From positions 7,954,703-8,018,702 of the forward strand of contig CM060131.1 in the NCBI GenBank assembly GCA_030522415.1: DNA of 64,000 nucleotides. Direction: 5' to 3'. Under the pieces are notes generated by a model. That model was not told the origin of the DNA, did no database searches, and saw only the letters and a program-made list of their open reading frames with translations. Source of the DNA: Channallabes apus. Taxonomy: Eukaryota > Chordata > Actinopteri > Siluriformes > Clariidae. Shown here piece by piece: positions 24,190 to 35,689 of this stretch (positions within the stretch are counted from its first letter, which is position 1; every line of letters starts with the position of its first letter). The position numbers and the translations under genes were made by a program.

Positions 24190-24528
24190 ACTGAATTGGA
24201 TGCTGTCAAAGAGTCATGGAATAGTCACCTTATTCGTCCGTCACGAAACCAGAGAGTTCCCCATGGACGCCCTGAAGTCATGTATTTATTACCGGAACTA
24301 TACAACACACAGGACTACTTATGCCAGATTCCAGAGGATGAAGTCAACCATTATGAAAATGAGTGTGTCCACCGATCCGACATTGTTTGTGATAACGACG
24401 TCTTTACACTGTGTACCTCCATCATGGCTGAAAATAATCTTCATGTTCCTGGGGACACTTACATGGCATTGGACCTCTACCTTTTCCTACGACAAGAACT
24501 AACAAATCGTCTAGACATTGAAAGATAA
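24190..24528 (+). pseudogene. IS3EU-like transposase, exon 2 (C-terminal region)
   Basis: This exon follows TGTCTTCAG at 24181-24189 and continues in phase 0 from the end of exon 1. It encodes TELDAVKESWNSHLIRPS, then NQRVPHGRPEVMYLLPELY, conserved after the integrase core in this family, and ends with TAA at 24526-24528. The exon itself is open. It is listed as pseudogene only because the frameshift lies upstream. The long acidic C-terminus (VHRSDIVCDNDVFTLC) is typical of the group, but its role is unknown. Confidence 0.75.
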
Positions 24529-26263
24529 AGATTGGCATGCATGAACACAGCCCCATTCACACAATGTACTGTCTCAAGGAAAATTATCTTTTCCCTTTCC
24601 TGGGTAAATGTAAAATTAAAAGTAAATGTTATATTGATCCTTCAGAGGTACGAAGATAGAAATATTTTGGCCATAAAGTCTGCAAAACCACCGATGAGCC
24701 TCTTAAAAATCAGTACTGACATCCCTCTGAGGCAGTTTCCCACAGATACTGTACTTATCTTAACTCATGTGACTTTGACAGACTGACTCCACATCTGGGA
24801 GTCCACACTACTCAAAACTGAGGAAGCCGTTCAGATAAAAGGAGACAATCTTTTACAACTTCAAGTCAAGTTGCTGACATCAATATTTATTAATTCCCCT
24901 TTTTATCTCTAATACAGTGCAACACATCCTGGCAACAAAAAAAAAATGTGGTTTTGGTTTCTAAAAATTATTATTATTATTATTTTTTTACAATGTTTCA
25001 CAAGTGCTATGCTTTGATAAGCAACATTAAAATTATTAGAATTAAGTGTGAAAGCAGGTCACTGTTTTTATATTGAGGTGCTTAAGTTATCATATTTACC
25101 TTTAAGGTTTAACAGCATTTTATTAATGTTCAAATCTAATAGAAATTATTAAAAGACAAACAGTAATTTGCGGTACAAAACACTTTATTTAAGAAATTTT
25201 ATATAAAACATAACCCATAACAAATGTTCTCTGTAAAAGCTTTTTTTAAACATCATAGATACATGAACATCAATAACTACACTGAAGTGTTGGGAGTTAC
25301 TCAAATAATTACCAACGTCTACTTACAGTAGAAATGTAGAATTCACTACAAAAATAGTAAACTCAGTAAAACACTTCAGAATAACAAACAACATAAAAAC
25401 AAGTGCATTGTATTTATCACAACAACTTGAACTGAAGAGTAAAGAGACAAAAAATTCCTACTTGTTCTGGAATACTTACTGTAGGTATGTTGTGAAAATA
25501 CCCTAATCCAGAAAAATAAAATATTCATACTAACATGTTTATAATTGAAACCCAAATACTAGAATGCTTATAACTTTATGTAACACTTATTATTATATAA
25601 TAATTATAATATAAATATAATATATTATTGTATAATAAACTGTGATATATATAATGAACTGTCCTTGTTCAAGTAAAGTGTTATTACTGTATATTATCAT
25701 TTGAGCTGAAACCATCAATAGAAAACCATATTTTTGGTTTATGAACATAAAATGAGCTAATGAACAGATCTTAGCCAAATTGTGAGAACGTAAAATAATT
25801 ATAATCCATCCTAAACCATATGTTGTCAGATTATATCTCATTCTGTCAAGTTAATGCAATTTGGTCAAATTTATTTTGCACTACATCAATTTCAATTTGA
25901 AAGACCCTCCATCAAATATATCAAACATTATATCTAAATATATATATTTATTTATATCAAATAAAATTCCCCAAATGTAATTATTCAGTAAAGAAAAACA
26001 CTATTTGTAAACCTTATTTCACTTAGATAAGAAATCAAATACTGTGAAACACCACTAACATACCAATGTTTAAACTAGTCCAATAGTATTTATTAATCTA
26101 AAAATTGTGATGTCCCTGTCAACATTATGTTTGGAGTCCTAAAACCTAGGGAAGACAAAAGCAAATGCATATGAACATAAACACACTTGGTCAAAGAAAA
26201 ATAGACGAATAAATGGAAAAATAATGAATGAATGTAAATGTACTGTGCACCTGAAACTTACCT
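24529..26263. other. Intergenic part between the two convergent genes of the transposon
   Basis: AT-rich DNA without a supported gene. It should contain the 3' ends of both genes. TTTATT near 25182 could be a poly(A) signal for the minus-strand ligase gene, and AATAAA near 25515 one for the transposase. An AT-rich stretch at 25585-25640 is low complexity. Confidence 0.55.
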
Positions 26264-26457
26264 CTAAATAATGTCCATTACCCACATGTTGGCATCAAGT
26301 ACACTTGTAAAATCTTCAGCAAGCTCAAGGTATGATCCGTAGTTGTTTGGCACTTCTAACACACAACCACATGTGTGTGACTGGGGGCTTCTGGTAAAGG
26401 TGCTCTTTGGCTCAGTGAAGCGCACATGGATGGACTGTGATACAAGTAGATCAGCAC
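26264..26457 (-). CDS. Transposon-borne HECT ubiquitin ligase, exon 3 (catalytic cysteine)
   Basis: The last exon of the minus-strand gene begins after a CAG acceptor at 26460-26458 and ends with TAG (26266-26264). Joined to exon 2 it restores RFCTG-ADLLVSQ, then SHTCGCVLEVP with the conserved HECT cysteine (about residue 644 of 678), and ends NMWVMDII. HECT ligases pass ubiquitin from an E2 to this cysteine and then to a substrate. The closest look-alikes are G2E3-like HECT proteins, common as mobile-element cargo in fish. No stop or frameshift is seen. Confidence 0.8.
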
Positions 26458-27120
26458 CTGTAAAGGTGTGCAAAAATTATTGTTAATTCAGAGGACAACC
26501 TGTGCTACCTAAACAATACCTCCACTGTCACATAAGAACACACTGTTTTCTTAATGGGAAGTGCCCAAAACCAGGGCGCATATTGACTAAGCATCTCAAA
26601 GTATGAAATTGCTCCAAAATTCAAAAATTTTGGTCAAACTTTTAGGAGTAGGAATAAGAACAATTCATTAACATTCTTAACATAGAAAATCACGCTTTTC
26701 TCCACCAAAATGTAGAAGAGTTCCCGAGGTACGTATGAGTCGTGAGGAAATGGATCAGGCAGAGACGTGAGCGGACATGGATCTCATAAAAGATGTTTGG
26801 ACATATTGGTTTTAAAACCAATAACGTTGTGTATGTAACTGCTCCATTAATGAGCATGTTGTATGCTGTCTCTGCTACTCTGTTTTTTTAGTAACAGCAA
26901 AGATGCAGCTTTGAAACAGTGACACAGACGGCAGTGTCGGAAATAATAAATTAAACTCTGTTCTTACAGCACCGCTGATCATGCGCAGATTCATACATTC
27001 CCACTATATAATGGGAAATCAAAGAAAAACAAGCTGCATTTATTGAGTTCAGGGCATCCTTATAAATATAGAAATCCAATTATATTTATATATTCTATAT
27101 ATACATAATTACATAATATA

Positions 27121-27341
27121 CACTCCTGTTCAAAAGTTTGGGGTCACTTGCAAATTTCTTTGCAAGAGTCGTTATGAAGTCTTTACAGAGCAGAAGTAGC
27201 AGACACATCTCAATATCAACTGTTCAAAGGAGATTATTGCATATTTTGGACATCGCCAGCATTCCTTTACAATGTAGAAAGAAATAAAAATCAGGAATGA
27301 TCATGGAGTTAGAAAGTGACCCCAAACTTTTGAAGGTAGTG
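27121..27341. mobile_element. Tc1-derived miniature element
   Basis: Inverted ends CACTCCTGTTCAAAAGTTTG and CAAACTTTTGAAGGTAGTG are flanked by TA on both sides (27119-27120 and 27342-27343), the Tc1 target duplication. At 221 bp it retains only the terminal parts and must be moved by a transposase from another copy. Confidence 0.8.
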
Positions 27342-27396
27342 TACACCTACTGTAACTGTTTCTTGACATTCTTTGTCATAAGCAGGACTTTATCAC

Positions 27397-28168
27397 AGTG
27401 TATTCCCATGTTTCACACTCCTCAGGGGTACATGCAGCAAACTGACAGGTGGCATTGAGGCTTTCACAAATTGACTCTACTCACTTTTTACCTTTAGAGG
27501 TAAGAGTAGGGCAGAATTTTACTTTCATTATTTCTTTACATTTTACTCCCTTCTTTGCAAACTAAACTGTCTGTTGAGCACAAAGCTTTCACACAACTGA
27601 TGTTGATTTCATCATTTCGCTTTTCCACCATTTAAAACTACAAAAACCAGTAAAAACTACAACACCCACTATAACGCGCAGCCTACTTTGAACCTACTTT
27701 GAAAGCATGTGATATCACTCTTTAAGAGCAGCAAATTAGGCTGCATGTTATAGTGGGTATTGTAGTTTGACTTGTTTATTGTTTAAAATAGTGAAAAAGT
27801 GAAATGCTGAAATCAGTGGCAGTTGGTTGAAAGCTAAACTTATAGACGTGCGACTCGGATGCAGAATGTCAGGCTAATCAGACTGCTCCAATCACAACTG
27901 TTTAAAGCCCTATAATACAGCTATGCAAGACTGTCACAATCTGATGAAAATTACCTCGAAAAGAAAGCGAAACTGGAGAGAGAATGAGAGCATTTTGCTT
28001 GCAAGGGAGGGAGTAAAATGTAAAAAAATAATTTAGGTAAAATTTCGCCCTACTCTTACTTCTAACGATAAAAAGCAAGTGGCGGCAATTTGTGAAAGCA
28101 TCAATACCATGTGTCAGTTTGCCGCACATACCCCAAAGGAGTGTGAGAAATGGGGGTATGCCGTGGTA
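27397..28168. repeat. Fold-back (palindromic) element in the ligase intron
   Basis: The left arm (27397-27560; landmarks TCACACTCCTCAGGGGTA and GAGGTAAGAGTAGGGC) returns inverted in the right arm (27985-28168; TACCCCAAAGGAGTGTGA and CCCTACTCTTACTTCTAACG). A second inner inverted pair lies at about 27655-27690 and 27745-27780 (CACCCACTATAACGCG against ATGTTATAGTGGGTAT). The RNA could form a long hairpin. The arms differ at many positions, so it is not very recent. Confidence 0.7.
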
Positions 28169-28878
28169 ATGAAGTGATGAAGTGTGGCTCAAAAAACATT
28201 TGTGTACACTGTCAAATAATTGAATACAGATATACTGTATAAAATATATAAAAATAAAATAAAATTAATCATTTAAAAAAATAATAATAATAATAATTAA
28301 AAAATAATATATATAGGAACACAATTTCCTCACAACCAATAACCAGTTAGGACACCTTCTAAGTTTTCGTGGGGATAGAAGTAATTTCCTGTTTTAATAA
28401 CGTTGAAAACTCCTACACCTGAAAGCAGGACCAAAATGATGTGACTCTTTTGGCCACTTAGGAGAGATTTCTTACTCAGAGAGGCTTAGTAAATAAAGGC
28501 CCTGGAGTTTCCACAAAATCATGGCAAAAGCTTCATATAACATCCATCCTTTTGCCTTTTTGGAAAAAGGTGAGCACTTCCTCCAAGTATATGATTAGAC
28601 AGAATACAGACAGAGAAGTCTGTCTCAAATTAGACAGAGAAGTTGATATTGCCTGGAGACTGATCAGTGTATAGCAGGTTTCCCAAAAAATACTGTATAG
28701 GAAGAAATGGTTGGCATAAATGCAAAGTGAGGTTAAAAAGTGAGGAAAATCTGGAGGTGTTAGAGAGATTTTTTAAATGTACATTATATTACAATTCCCC
28801 AGAACATTTTTTATGGTAATATCTTTAATTATTAGTTACAAAATATCACTTGTGCGAAAATACAAACAAAAACATTAC

Positions 28879-30640
28879 CTGTGCAAAACCGGAGAAATTT
28901 CCTCAGGCGAACATCACTACAGGTCCTGATAAATTTTTTAAGGAAATCCAGAATCTGACACTCTCGTTTGTTGAGAGTTTCATGTTGCAACATTGCTACA
29001 ACCTTCCTGGTTGTGGGAGTGAGATTAGACATCACTTTATCTAGTCCTCCTGGAGGAAGATGGAGTCCCTGCAGAATATTGCTCCAACACTCTGCTACAT
29101 AGGCTGGGTCTTGCACCATTTCTTTGTGTGCAACTTCAAGCAGAGTTCTCCTCAAATTGTCCTCCGTGACATGTCTTTTAATGTCATGTGCCTCAAGGAA
29201 TTCAAACCATTCTTCTTTTCCAAAAATGGATTTAAAATCTCTCATTGCCTGCTCTGCAATCTCCTTATCTTCACTTGGAATTGTTTCCAGGAATGCAGCA
29301 AGCAGTTCATCATCCTTGATTTCCTGGTGAAGGCAGTGAGAAAGAAAGGGCTTAGCCAAGGCCACAGGAAAGTACTTTGCCATGTTGTAGCCTAACACCA
29401 TCACTTTGGCCACATTCTCCCACTCGTCTTTCATATCATGCCTGATCATTGGAACTTTCAGCACATTCCCAGTTGTGCATTTTAGTATAAATGTTTCCCA
29501 GTACTCACTCAAGGCATCACGCAAGACCCCACCATTGTCCTCTCCCTTTTCAGCATTGCCATTTGGAAGGACCATCTCAATCTCCAGCAGCATGTCATCA
29601 ACTGTTATCTGTCCATCCTTAAATGCAGCATTCAGTTCATAAAATATGTTTCCCCTTCGAAGTCTTAGTTTAACAACCTTATTTTCATGATGAAGTCCTA
29701 TTGGTGGTGGTTGTACTACAGCAGTCTCCACTGGAAGAGTGTCATCCAGGACAACATTGTCATATGGGAGGTAAACGTACCCTATTTGGATCTCCTCATC
29801 AACTGAAACTGATGTGTTTTGTTCTTGCAGCAGGTCATGGTCATCTAAATGCAATGGTGATGGGAATTTCTCATCATTAGCATCAATAAAAAGAAACATT
29901 GTGTCTGTTGTGGATGTGCTTGCCATTACAGTGTCAGTGGTAAGTTTGATGGGAGTGCTTGTCAACATAGCAACTTCACTGGCATGCTCATCAACGACAA
30001 TTCCTGTGCTTTTTGAGTGTGTGTGTAGAGATGAAGCTATATGTGAATCTACTTGATTTGCAGTTATGTCCTGTGCATCCGTGAAAATCCTTTTGCATGA
30101 CACATAAAGTCTAAGCAGTTTCATTTTTCTCAAATTGTACAGCTGACCAAGTGTCATGGATGAGTCCAGCTCAGCTTCAGTGAAGTCTCTTAGTGTAAAT
30201 TCAAACTGATTTATATTTCCAAGCTTGTTTTTTCCCTGCGGGAAAAACAGATCTTTGCCAGTGTTCAACAGCTCACTCACTGGAGTGTCCTTCGATGCCT
30301 TGAGATGTCTGACTCCACCTCCTTTTCTTTCTCTGACTTGAATAAGTGAGCCTTCGACCTCTTCAAACAAGCCAATTTGATATGTACGGCTGTTTTTGAG
30401 GGCATTTAAGTTGCCAGCTAATTTTTGAGAACGATCATCTGAATGAGATCTTTTACCAGTCCTCCGTAGTTGAATTTTTTCTCGTAGACTTTGAGTCGCT
30501 TTTGACACAATCGAGGAACTCTTTTCAAATGCTGCCACTTCTCTTCTGCAATACTGTCGAATGGCAATTCTGTCTCCAAATTTGGGAACATATTTCATTA
30601 GCTGCTCATCTGACATCCCGTTTACAGCATAACAGTCTAT
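28879..30640 (-). CDS. Transposon-borne HECT ubiquitin ligase, exon 2 (main exon)
   Basis: This 1,762-bp exon runs from a CTGCAG acceptor (AG at 30642-30641) to a GTAATG donor (28878 downward). It encodes an N-terminal segment with MSDEQLMKYVPKFGDRIAIR, which resembles a short SAM-like motif found in transposon-linked proteins. A basic, low-complexity middle (KRSHSDDRSQK) follows, and then the HECT N-lobe: LRLRRGNIFYELNAAFKD, NGGVLRDALSEYWETF and FLKKFIRTCSDVRLRKFLRF. The fold acts in ubiquitin transfer. The whole exon is open, suggesting coding constraint or youth. Plus-strand frames here are shadows. Confidence 0.85.
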
Positions 30641-31113
30641 CTGCAGAGGAGAGTTGAGGGATTATTGTATATAATAAACAATAACAATAAACACAAGAAA
30701 TGGCACTATAGCCTTAAGCCATAGTTCAAATTGCCACATATATTTATAATGCTAAATATTGTAGTATTTGATTAAAGACTGACAAAGTATTAACGCTAAT
30801 TGTCAGCCATGTAACCCATGTGCATAATGTTATGTATATCCACAAATACTATAAACACAGGATACTGGGATTTTAGGTGTTTACATGTACATAACCCATA
30901 TACCATATATACCTAGTGCACTTTCATCCAGATTACAAGAGAATGAAGAGTTTACGATGTGATGTCCTACTCCAAATTCCTTCCTTCTACTTTTATGCTA
31001 TTATAACTACTATGCTATTCTACTTTTATACAGTATAATGTGGGAACAGAGCAATATAAAAAAGTCAATACTATAGTATAGAAACAAAAACCTTCTAATT
31101 GAGATGCACTTAC

Positions 31114-31194
31114 CTTTTCATTTACAAACACGGAGATGATGCCCTGATCCAACTCACGCTGTTGTTGCAGAAAATCTAAGAATCCCTGATCCAT
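31114..31194 (-). CDS. Transposon-borne HECT ubiquitin ligase, exon 1
   Basis: ATG at 31194-31192 (MDQGFLDFLQQQRELDQG) lies one base after a GGACAG acceptor, so a 5' non-coding exon probably precedes it. The exon ends on a codon boundary (VNEK) at a GTAAGT donor (31113 downward) and joins exon 2 at IDCYAVNGMSDEQ. With exons 2 and 3 the coding length is 2,037 bp (678 residues), in frame throughout. The start is 226 bp inside the right terminal repeat. Confidence 0.75.
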
Positions 31195-31419
31195 TCTGTC
31201 CAAAAAAGGCAAATACACTATGAAAAAGCACGAACTGTTCAGTCAGTCTGACAGAATGCATCTATTAGACCAATCTATCTGTGCCCCCCTTTATACACCT
31301 ACTGTATACGGTTTGACTCGGTGTGGCACCGTGAGCCGCCTCGAGTGACTGCCCGACGTTCCGGGAGCTTTCTCATGTTAATGTTCATTATGTTTAATGT
31401 TTTTCCGCGTGGAAAGATG

Positions 31420-32483
31420 GAAATGTAATCACATGATGCATGAAACGTATTTACGGCCACCACGCAAAACCGCACAGGTGTGATTGGGGTATTAAACAGA
31501 CTGTAAAATATATGCGCATATGTGACGTGACATTTTCTGCGAGTAACACAAGGACAAACTGGGTACTGTTACAGTCAGCATACATAATGTTGAAGTATAA
31601 CCAAAACCGGACCAGCCCGCGGTGACGTTGGTATGAAGTTAGACGTTGGATATTCGCGCTCCGGCTGCTATACTCCGGTTTGTGGCGGACATTCGCTATC
31701 AGAGTCCGGCGACCGAACCTCGTCACTGCGCGAGTTAGTGACCGTCTGCAAATTACTGACCGAATACGAATAATATTCATATTATAAATATTCATATTGT
31801 AATATTTATTCTCCACCACAAATCGGGATCTAGAAGCCGGCGCGCGAATACCCAAGGTCCAACTTTAAACCAACTTCAGCGCGGTCCGGAACCGGTAGAA
31901 TAAACAGCCTTATGGAAAATGAGATCGCAGAATATCATAGTGTGTGTGTGTGTATGTGTGTGTTCGGGGGAAGCAGTGTGTTCTTACATTATATTTAAAT
32001 TTCAATGAAAACCTGCATGCTGCGTTATTCTATGCCCGTGGCCTGGAGCAAAAGATGGGGCACAGGAAAGCCTCATAAAATGTTCCATGAAAGTGTGGAA
32101 CATGCAAACATATCCACAAACCTTTAAAATTAAGTTAAATGTTTAAATATTAAGTTAAAAGTTGGTGACATACCTTAAAGTCGTTGAGCTGATATGAGCT
32201 TCTTCTTCTCCGTTCATGTCCGATAGGTCATAACTTCGAATCCAGACGTGTAAACCAATCAGCACGCTCGGTTTATTATTCCGTGCTCAAAGTTTATTAA
32301 TCGGAGCAGACGGTGGTATTATTCCGCGCGCAAGGTTTATTAATCCGCACGCACGGATATTTTATTCCGTGCACTCGGTTTATTATTCTGAGGGCATGAT
32401 TTATTAATCCGAGCGCATGATGTATTAATCCGCGTGCTCTGTTTGTTGATATTTTTCCCTCATGACCCCTGGGGGGCTCCGTA
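31420..32483 (-). repeat. Right terminal inverted repeat of the IS3EU-like element
   Basis: 1,064 bp, inverse of 21919-22982. The 134-codon frame on its minus strand (31451-31855) is identical to that in the left repeat, so over those 405 bp no amino-acid change exists between the two. The potential splice donor is at 32174/32173. Identity over such a length points to a recent insertion or gene conversion. Confidence 0.9.
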
Positions 32484-32489
32484 GTTTAT

Positions 32490-32815
32490 TTTTTACAGAG
32501 CAGATATTTTTCTGATTTTTAAATTCTATCAACAAAGGTTTAGTAAAATATAAACTGATGCTCCATGATATTAGTAACAAATACCTTCTCTGAGAGTTTC
32601 CTTTTTATAAATACAGTATATCATAAATTTTACTGCAATAAACCATATTTTCATATGTTTTTAACAGTTAAATTTAAGGTCTTACTCTGTAAAACTAATA
32701 ACAGTTTTTCACTGTAAATTCTACGGTTATCCCAAGTTTTGTGAAATATGGTTTTATTCTGTAGCATTTATACAGCATTTTACTGTTAGAATTACGAACA
32801 TTTTTTACAGTGCAA
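32490..32815. repeat. Right part of the interrupted palindromic element
   Basis: It continues after the IS3EU-like target duplication and ends ATTTTTTACAGTG at about 32815, the inverse of the CACTGTAAAAAAT start at 21248. It carries TTACAG and TACTGT motifs in the same style as the left part. No clear target duplication was found for this outer element. Confidence 0.55.
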
Positions 32816-33904
32816 GGATAAAGTTATTGAGAAATTTAAAGCAGGCTTAGGCTACAAAAAGATTTCCAAAGCCTTGAACATCCCACAGAGCACTGTTCAA
32901 GCGATCATTCAGAGTATGGCACAACTGTAAACCTACCAAGACAAGGCCGTCCACCTAAACTCACAGGCCGAACAAGGAGAGCGCTGATCAGAAATGCAGC
33001 CAAGAGGCCCATGGTGACTCTGGACGAGCTGCAGAGATCTACAGCTCAGGTGGGGGAATCTGTCCATAGGACAACTATTAGTCGTGCACTGCACAAAGTT
33101 GGCCTTTATGGAAGAGTGGCAAGAAGAAAGCCATTGTTAACAGAAAACCATAAGAAGTTCCATTTTCACAGCAAACATGTGGAAGAAGATGCTCTGTTCA
33201 GATGAGACCAAAATGGAACTTTTGGCCAAAATGCAAAACGCTATGTGTGGCGGAAAACTAACACTGCACATCACTCTGAACACACCATCCCCACTGTCAA
33301 ATATGGTGGTGGCATCATCATGCTCTGGGGTGCTTTTCTTCAGCAGGGACAGGGAAGCCGGTCAGAGTTGATGGGAAGATGGATGGAGCCAAATACAGGG
33401 CAATCTTGGAAAAAAAAACCTCTTGGAGTCTGCAAAGGACTTGAGACTGGGGCGGAGGTTCACCTTCCAGCAGGACAACGACCTTAAACATAAAGCCAGG
33501 GCAACATTGGAATGGTTTAAAAGAAAACATGTTCATGTGTTAGAATGGCCCAGTCAAAGTTCAGATCTAAATCCAATCGATAATCTGTGGCAAGATCTCA
33601 GTCTCTAGATGTGCAAAGCTGGCAGAGACATACCCTAAAAGACTGGCAGCTGTAATTGCAGCAAAAGGTGATTCTACAAAGTGTTGACTCAGGGGGCTGA
33701 ATAATTACGCACACCCCACTTTGCAGTTATTTATTTGTAAAAACTGTTTGGAATCATGTATGATTTTCGTTCCACTTCTCACGTGTACACCACTTTGTAT
33801 TGGTCTTTCACGTGGAATTCCAATAAAATTGATTCATGTTTGTGGCTGTAATGTAACAAAATGTGGAAATGTTCAAGGGGGCTGAATACTTTTGCAAGCC
33901 ACTG
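32816..33904 (+). pseudogene. 5'-truncated Tc1-like transposon and transposase
   Basis: The sequence starts inside the transposase HTH (AAGTTATTGAGAAATTTAAAGC at about 32820) and continues through [30 protein letters not shown] and the C-terminal [18 protein letters not shown]. It then shows the 3' end GGGGGCTGAATACTTTTGCAAGCCACTG before TA. Stops and frameshifts divide it into several frames (33011-33205, 33245-33487, 33423-33608). The left inverted repeat and N-terminus are missing, so it cannot move. Confidence 0.8.
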
Positions 33905-33905
33905 T

Positions 33906-34499
33906 ATTTTTATGATTCTAGGACATATCCTAGGTGTCTAGGACAGTATCTGTATACCCTGTATACCCTAGGATGCTTTTTTCCCTCTGGGTTTTTCCCT
34001 ATGGCAAAAACTGCATCCACACACGTGAAGTGCGCATGCGCCATTGCCCCTTTCCCTGACCTGCCTTCAAAGGAACAGCCAGGAAAGAGCTGGGGAGGGC
34101 GAGGAGTAGTAATGGTGGACCAGCCGTTATTTGTTTGGACGAGAGAAAGAGAGATTGCTGTGAATCATTTTCTTTCGAAGATTTTTGAACCGGATTATTT
34201 TTGACTGGACATATTCCCCGGACTTCTCACCCTCCGTCATCGGCCTCCCGGACTTCATTAACCCCGGTGAGACCGAACCATACTCGGATAACACACATAC
34301 AATAAACACGGACTTCTGACATTTTCCACTCACTCGCACACATACACATACCGTTTATTATATGTAGTTTGTAAATATCTTTGTTTGGTTGTGGTGCACC
34401 TTTTTTGCTTACTTTATTTGGTTTTGTATACTACACGTTTGCTTTATCTACTTGTTTGTGTTTGTCCTTTTTGCTCACCGGCCTTTTAACGCAACACCG
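33906..34499. other. Unassigned stretch, possible repeat
   Basis: A moderately GC-rich segment (34000-34270) is followed by T-rich DNA. It contains a duplicated ACACGGACTTCTGAC / CCGGACTTCTCACC motif. It may be part of the repeat that ends near 34935. No gene is recognised. Confidence 0.3.
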
Positions 34500-34935
34500 A
34501 CAAAAAGATAAGATCTATTTTTGTAGCCACAGTTAATATAAAATTAGCTAGTCGTTACATGGTAAAACCGACGGCATCTTTTCTATGTATTGACGGGTCT
34601 CCAGAGCCGTCGTTCAGTTATGGTAATGGGCGTTTCATTTTCCAACACACGCTGTAGCGGTAGACCAATCATAAAGGACCGCGCCATCTGCCCATTCACA
34701 GCAGTAAGGGCTCACGGAGAGGTGGGGTTTAGACAGACTGAATCTTTGAACTGCTTCACACGAGTCGTTTACGAATCATTTAGAAATGGGGTAAAATTTA
34801 ATCTATTTTTAGAGAAAACTAAAGTGTTTTTTGACCTGGAAAAAACTAAAGTGTTTTTGTTTTGTAAACCTGTTTTAAGAGACTCATTAAGCAATATTAG
34901 CAACATTTAAAATGGCATAATAGGGGCACTTTAAG
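34500..34935. repeat. Interspersed fish repeat ending in GGGGCACTTTAA
   Basis: The end AAATGGCATAATAGGGGCACTTTA is a recurrent fish repeat terminus, and the body contains a direct duplication of AAACTAAAGTGTTTTT (34818 and 34845). The class was not determined. The 106-codon frame here is not a recognisable protein. Confidence 0.45.
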
Positions 34936-35689
34936 ATCTAAACTGGTCACCTATTCTGAATAAATAAATAAATAAATAATACATTATTCAAAAGTTATAA
35001 ATAGGAATAAATTTTGCATCCATACTTCTTTTCTGTTGCATAAGTGGATTATTAATTACTTGTGCATTAATACTATGCTTGCACTTTGTCTTATAATAGT
35101 CAGGTCAGCATGTTTCACTTCTCCCTCATAACCTCAGAGTTCCTGAGTGAAGAAAGTTACAAATGTCTAAAGACAGCGGATGTTACACTATCAGAAATTA
35201 AAAAAAAAAAAAAAAAACGGTACTTTTCTTTTTTGCAGACCCTTTTTATAGTGTATAAAATAGTTTATCATCTTTATCTTAGTGTATATTGTACCTTAAA
35301 TTATTTTGAACATATATTAACGTATACTAGATTATACCTCAGTATATTGCTATAATACTTTCAGAAAATATTTTCAGGGGAAAGAGATATAGTAGATAAG
35401 AAATGTAGCCTTGGTAGTATCACTCCAGCACTAGAAAAAGTACATACAGTATTGCTGTATCTATTTCGTTGAGATGAGCGTTGGTAATTTTTCAGGATAC
35501 CATGAAAAACTAAGAGAAATGTTACAGTTTATCAATTTAAAATAATATGCCAAAATAATTGTTAAAGAAAATGATTAAGAGAGAAAATTGGTCTTTTGCT
35601 ACTTCACAGTTTTTACCACTGAATCTTATCAAGGGGGAATCTCCATATTTGAAAAAGGAACGCTAACGTTAGTGCGAAAACATGCAGTT

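Larger units (their letters stand above)
26458..28878 (-). other. Ligase gene intron 2
   Basis: This 2.4-kb intron separates the HECT N-lobe from the C-lobe with the active cysteine. It contains a Tc1 miniature element (27121-27341) and a 770-bp fold-back element (27397-28168). An AT-rich tract lies at 28240-28315. No other gene is seen. Confidence 0.7.
21919..32483 (+). mobile_element. IS3EU-like DNA transposon, 10,565 bp, with 1,064-bp inverted repeats
   Basis: The element begins TACGGAGCCCC and ends in the exact inverse. It is flanked by the 6-bp direct repeat GTTTAT (21913-21918 and 32484-32489). The inverted repeats run 21919-22982 and 31420-32483, equal in length and matching in all stretches I compared, including a (CA)n tract. 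Inside are a DDE-integrase transposase gene (+) and a HECT ubiquitin ligase gene (-), arranged tail to tail. From memory, 6-bp duplications and TAY ends fit the IS3EU superfamily. Two younger or co-travelling repeats lie in the ligase intron. Confidence 0.85.

Noticed and set aside
28850..30056. Several plus-strand frames of 64-111 codons
   Set aside because: They are antisense shadows of the HECT ligase exon on the minus strand.
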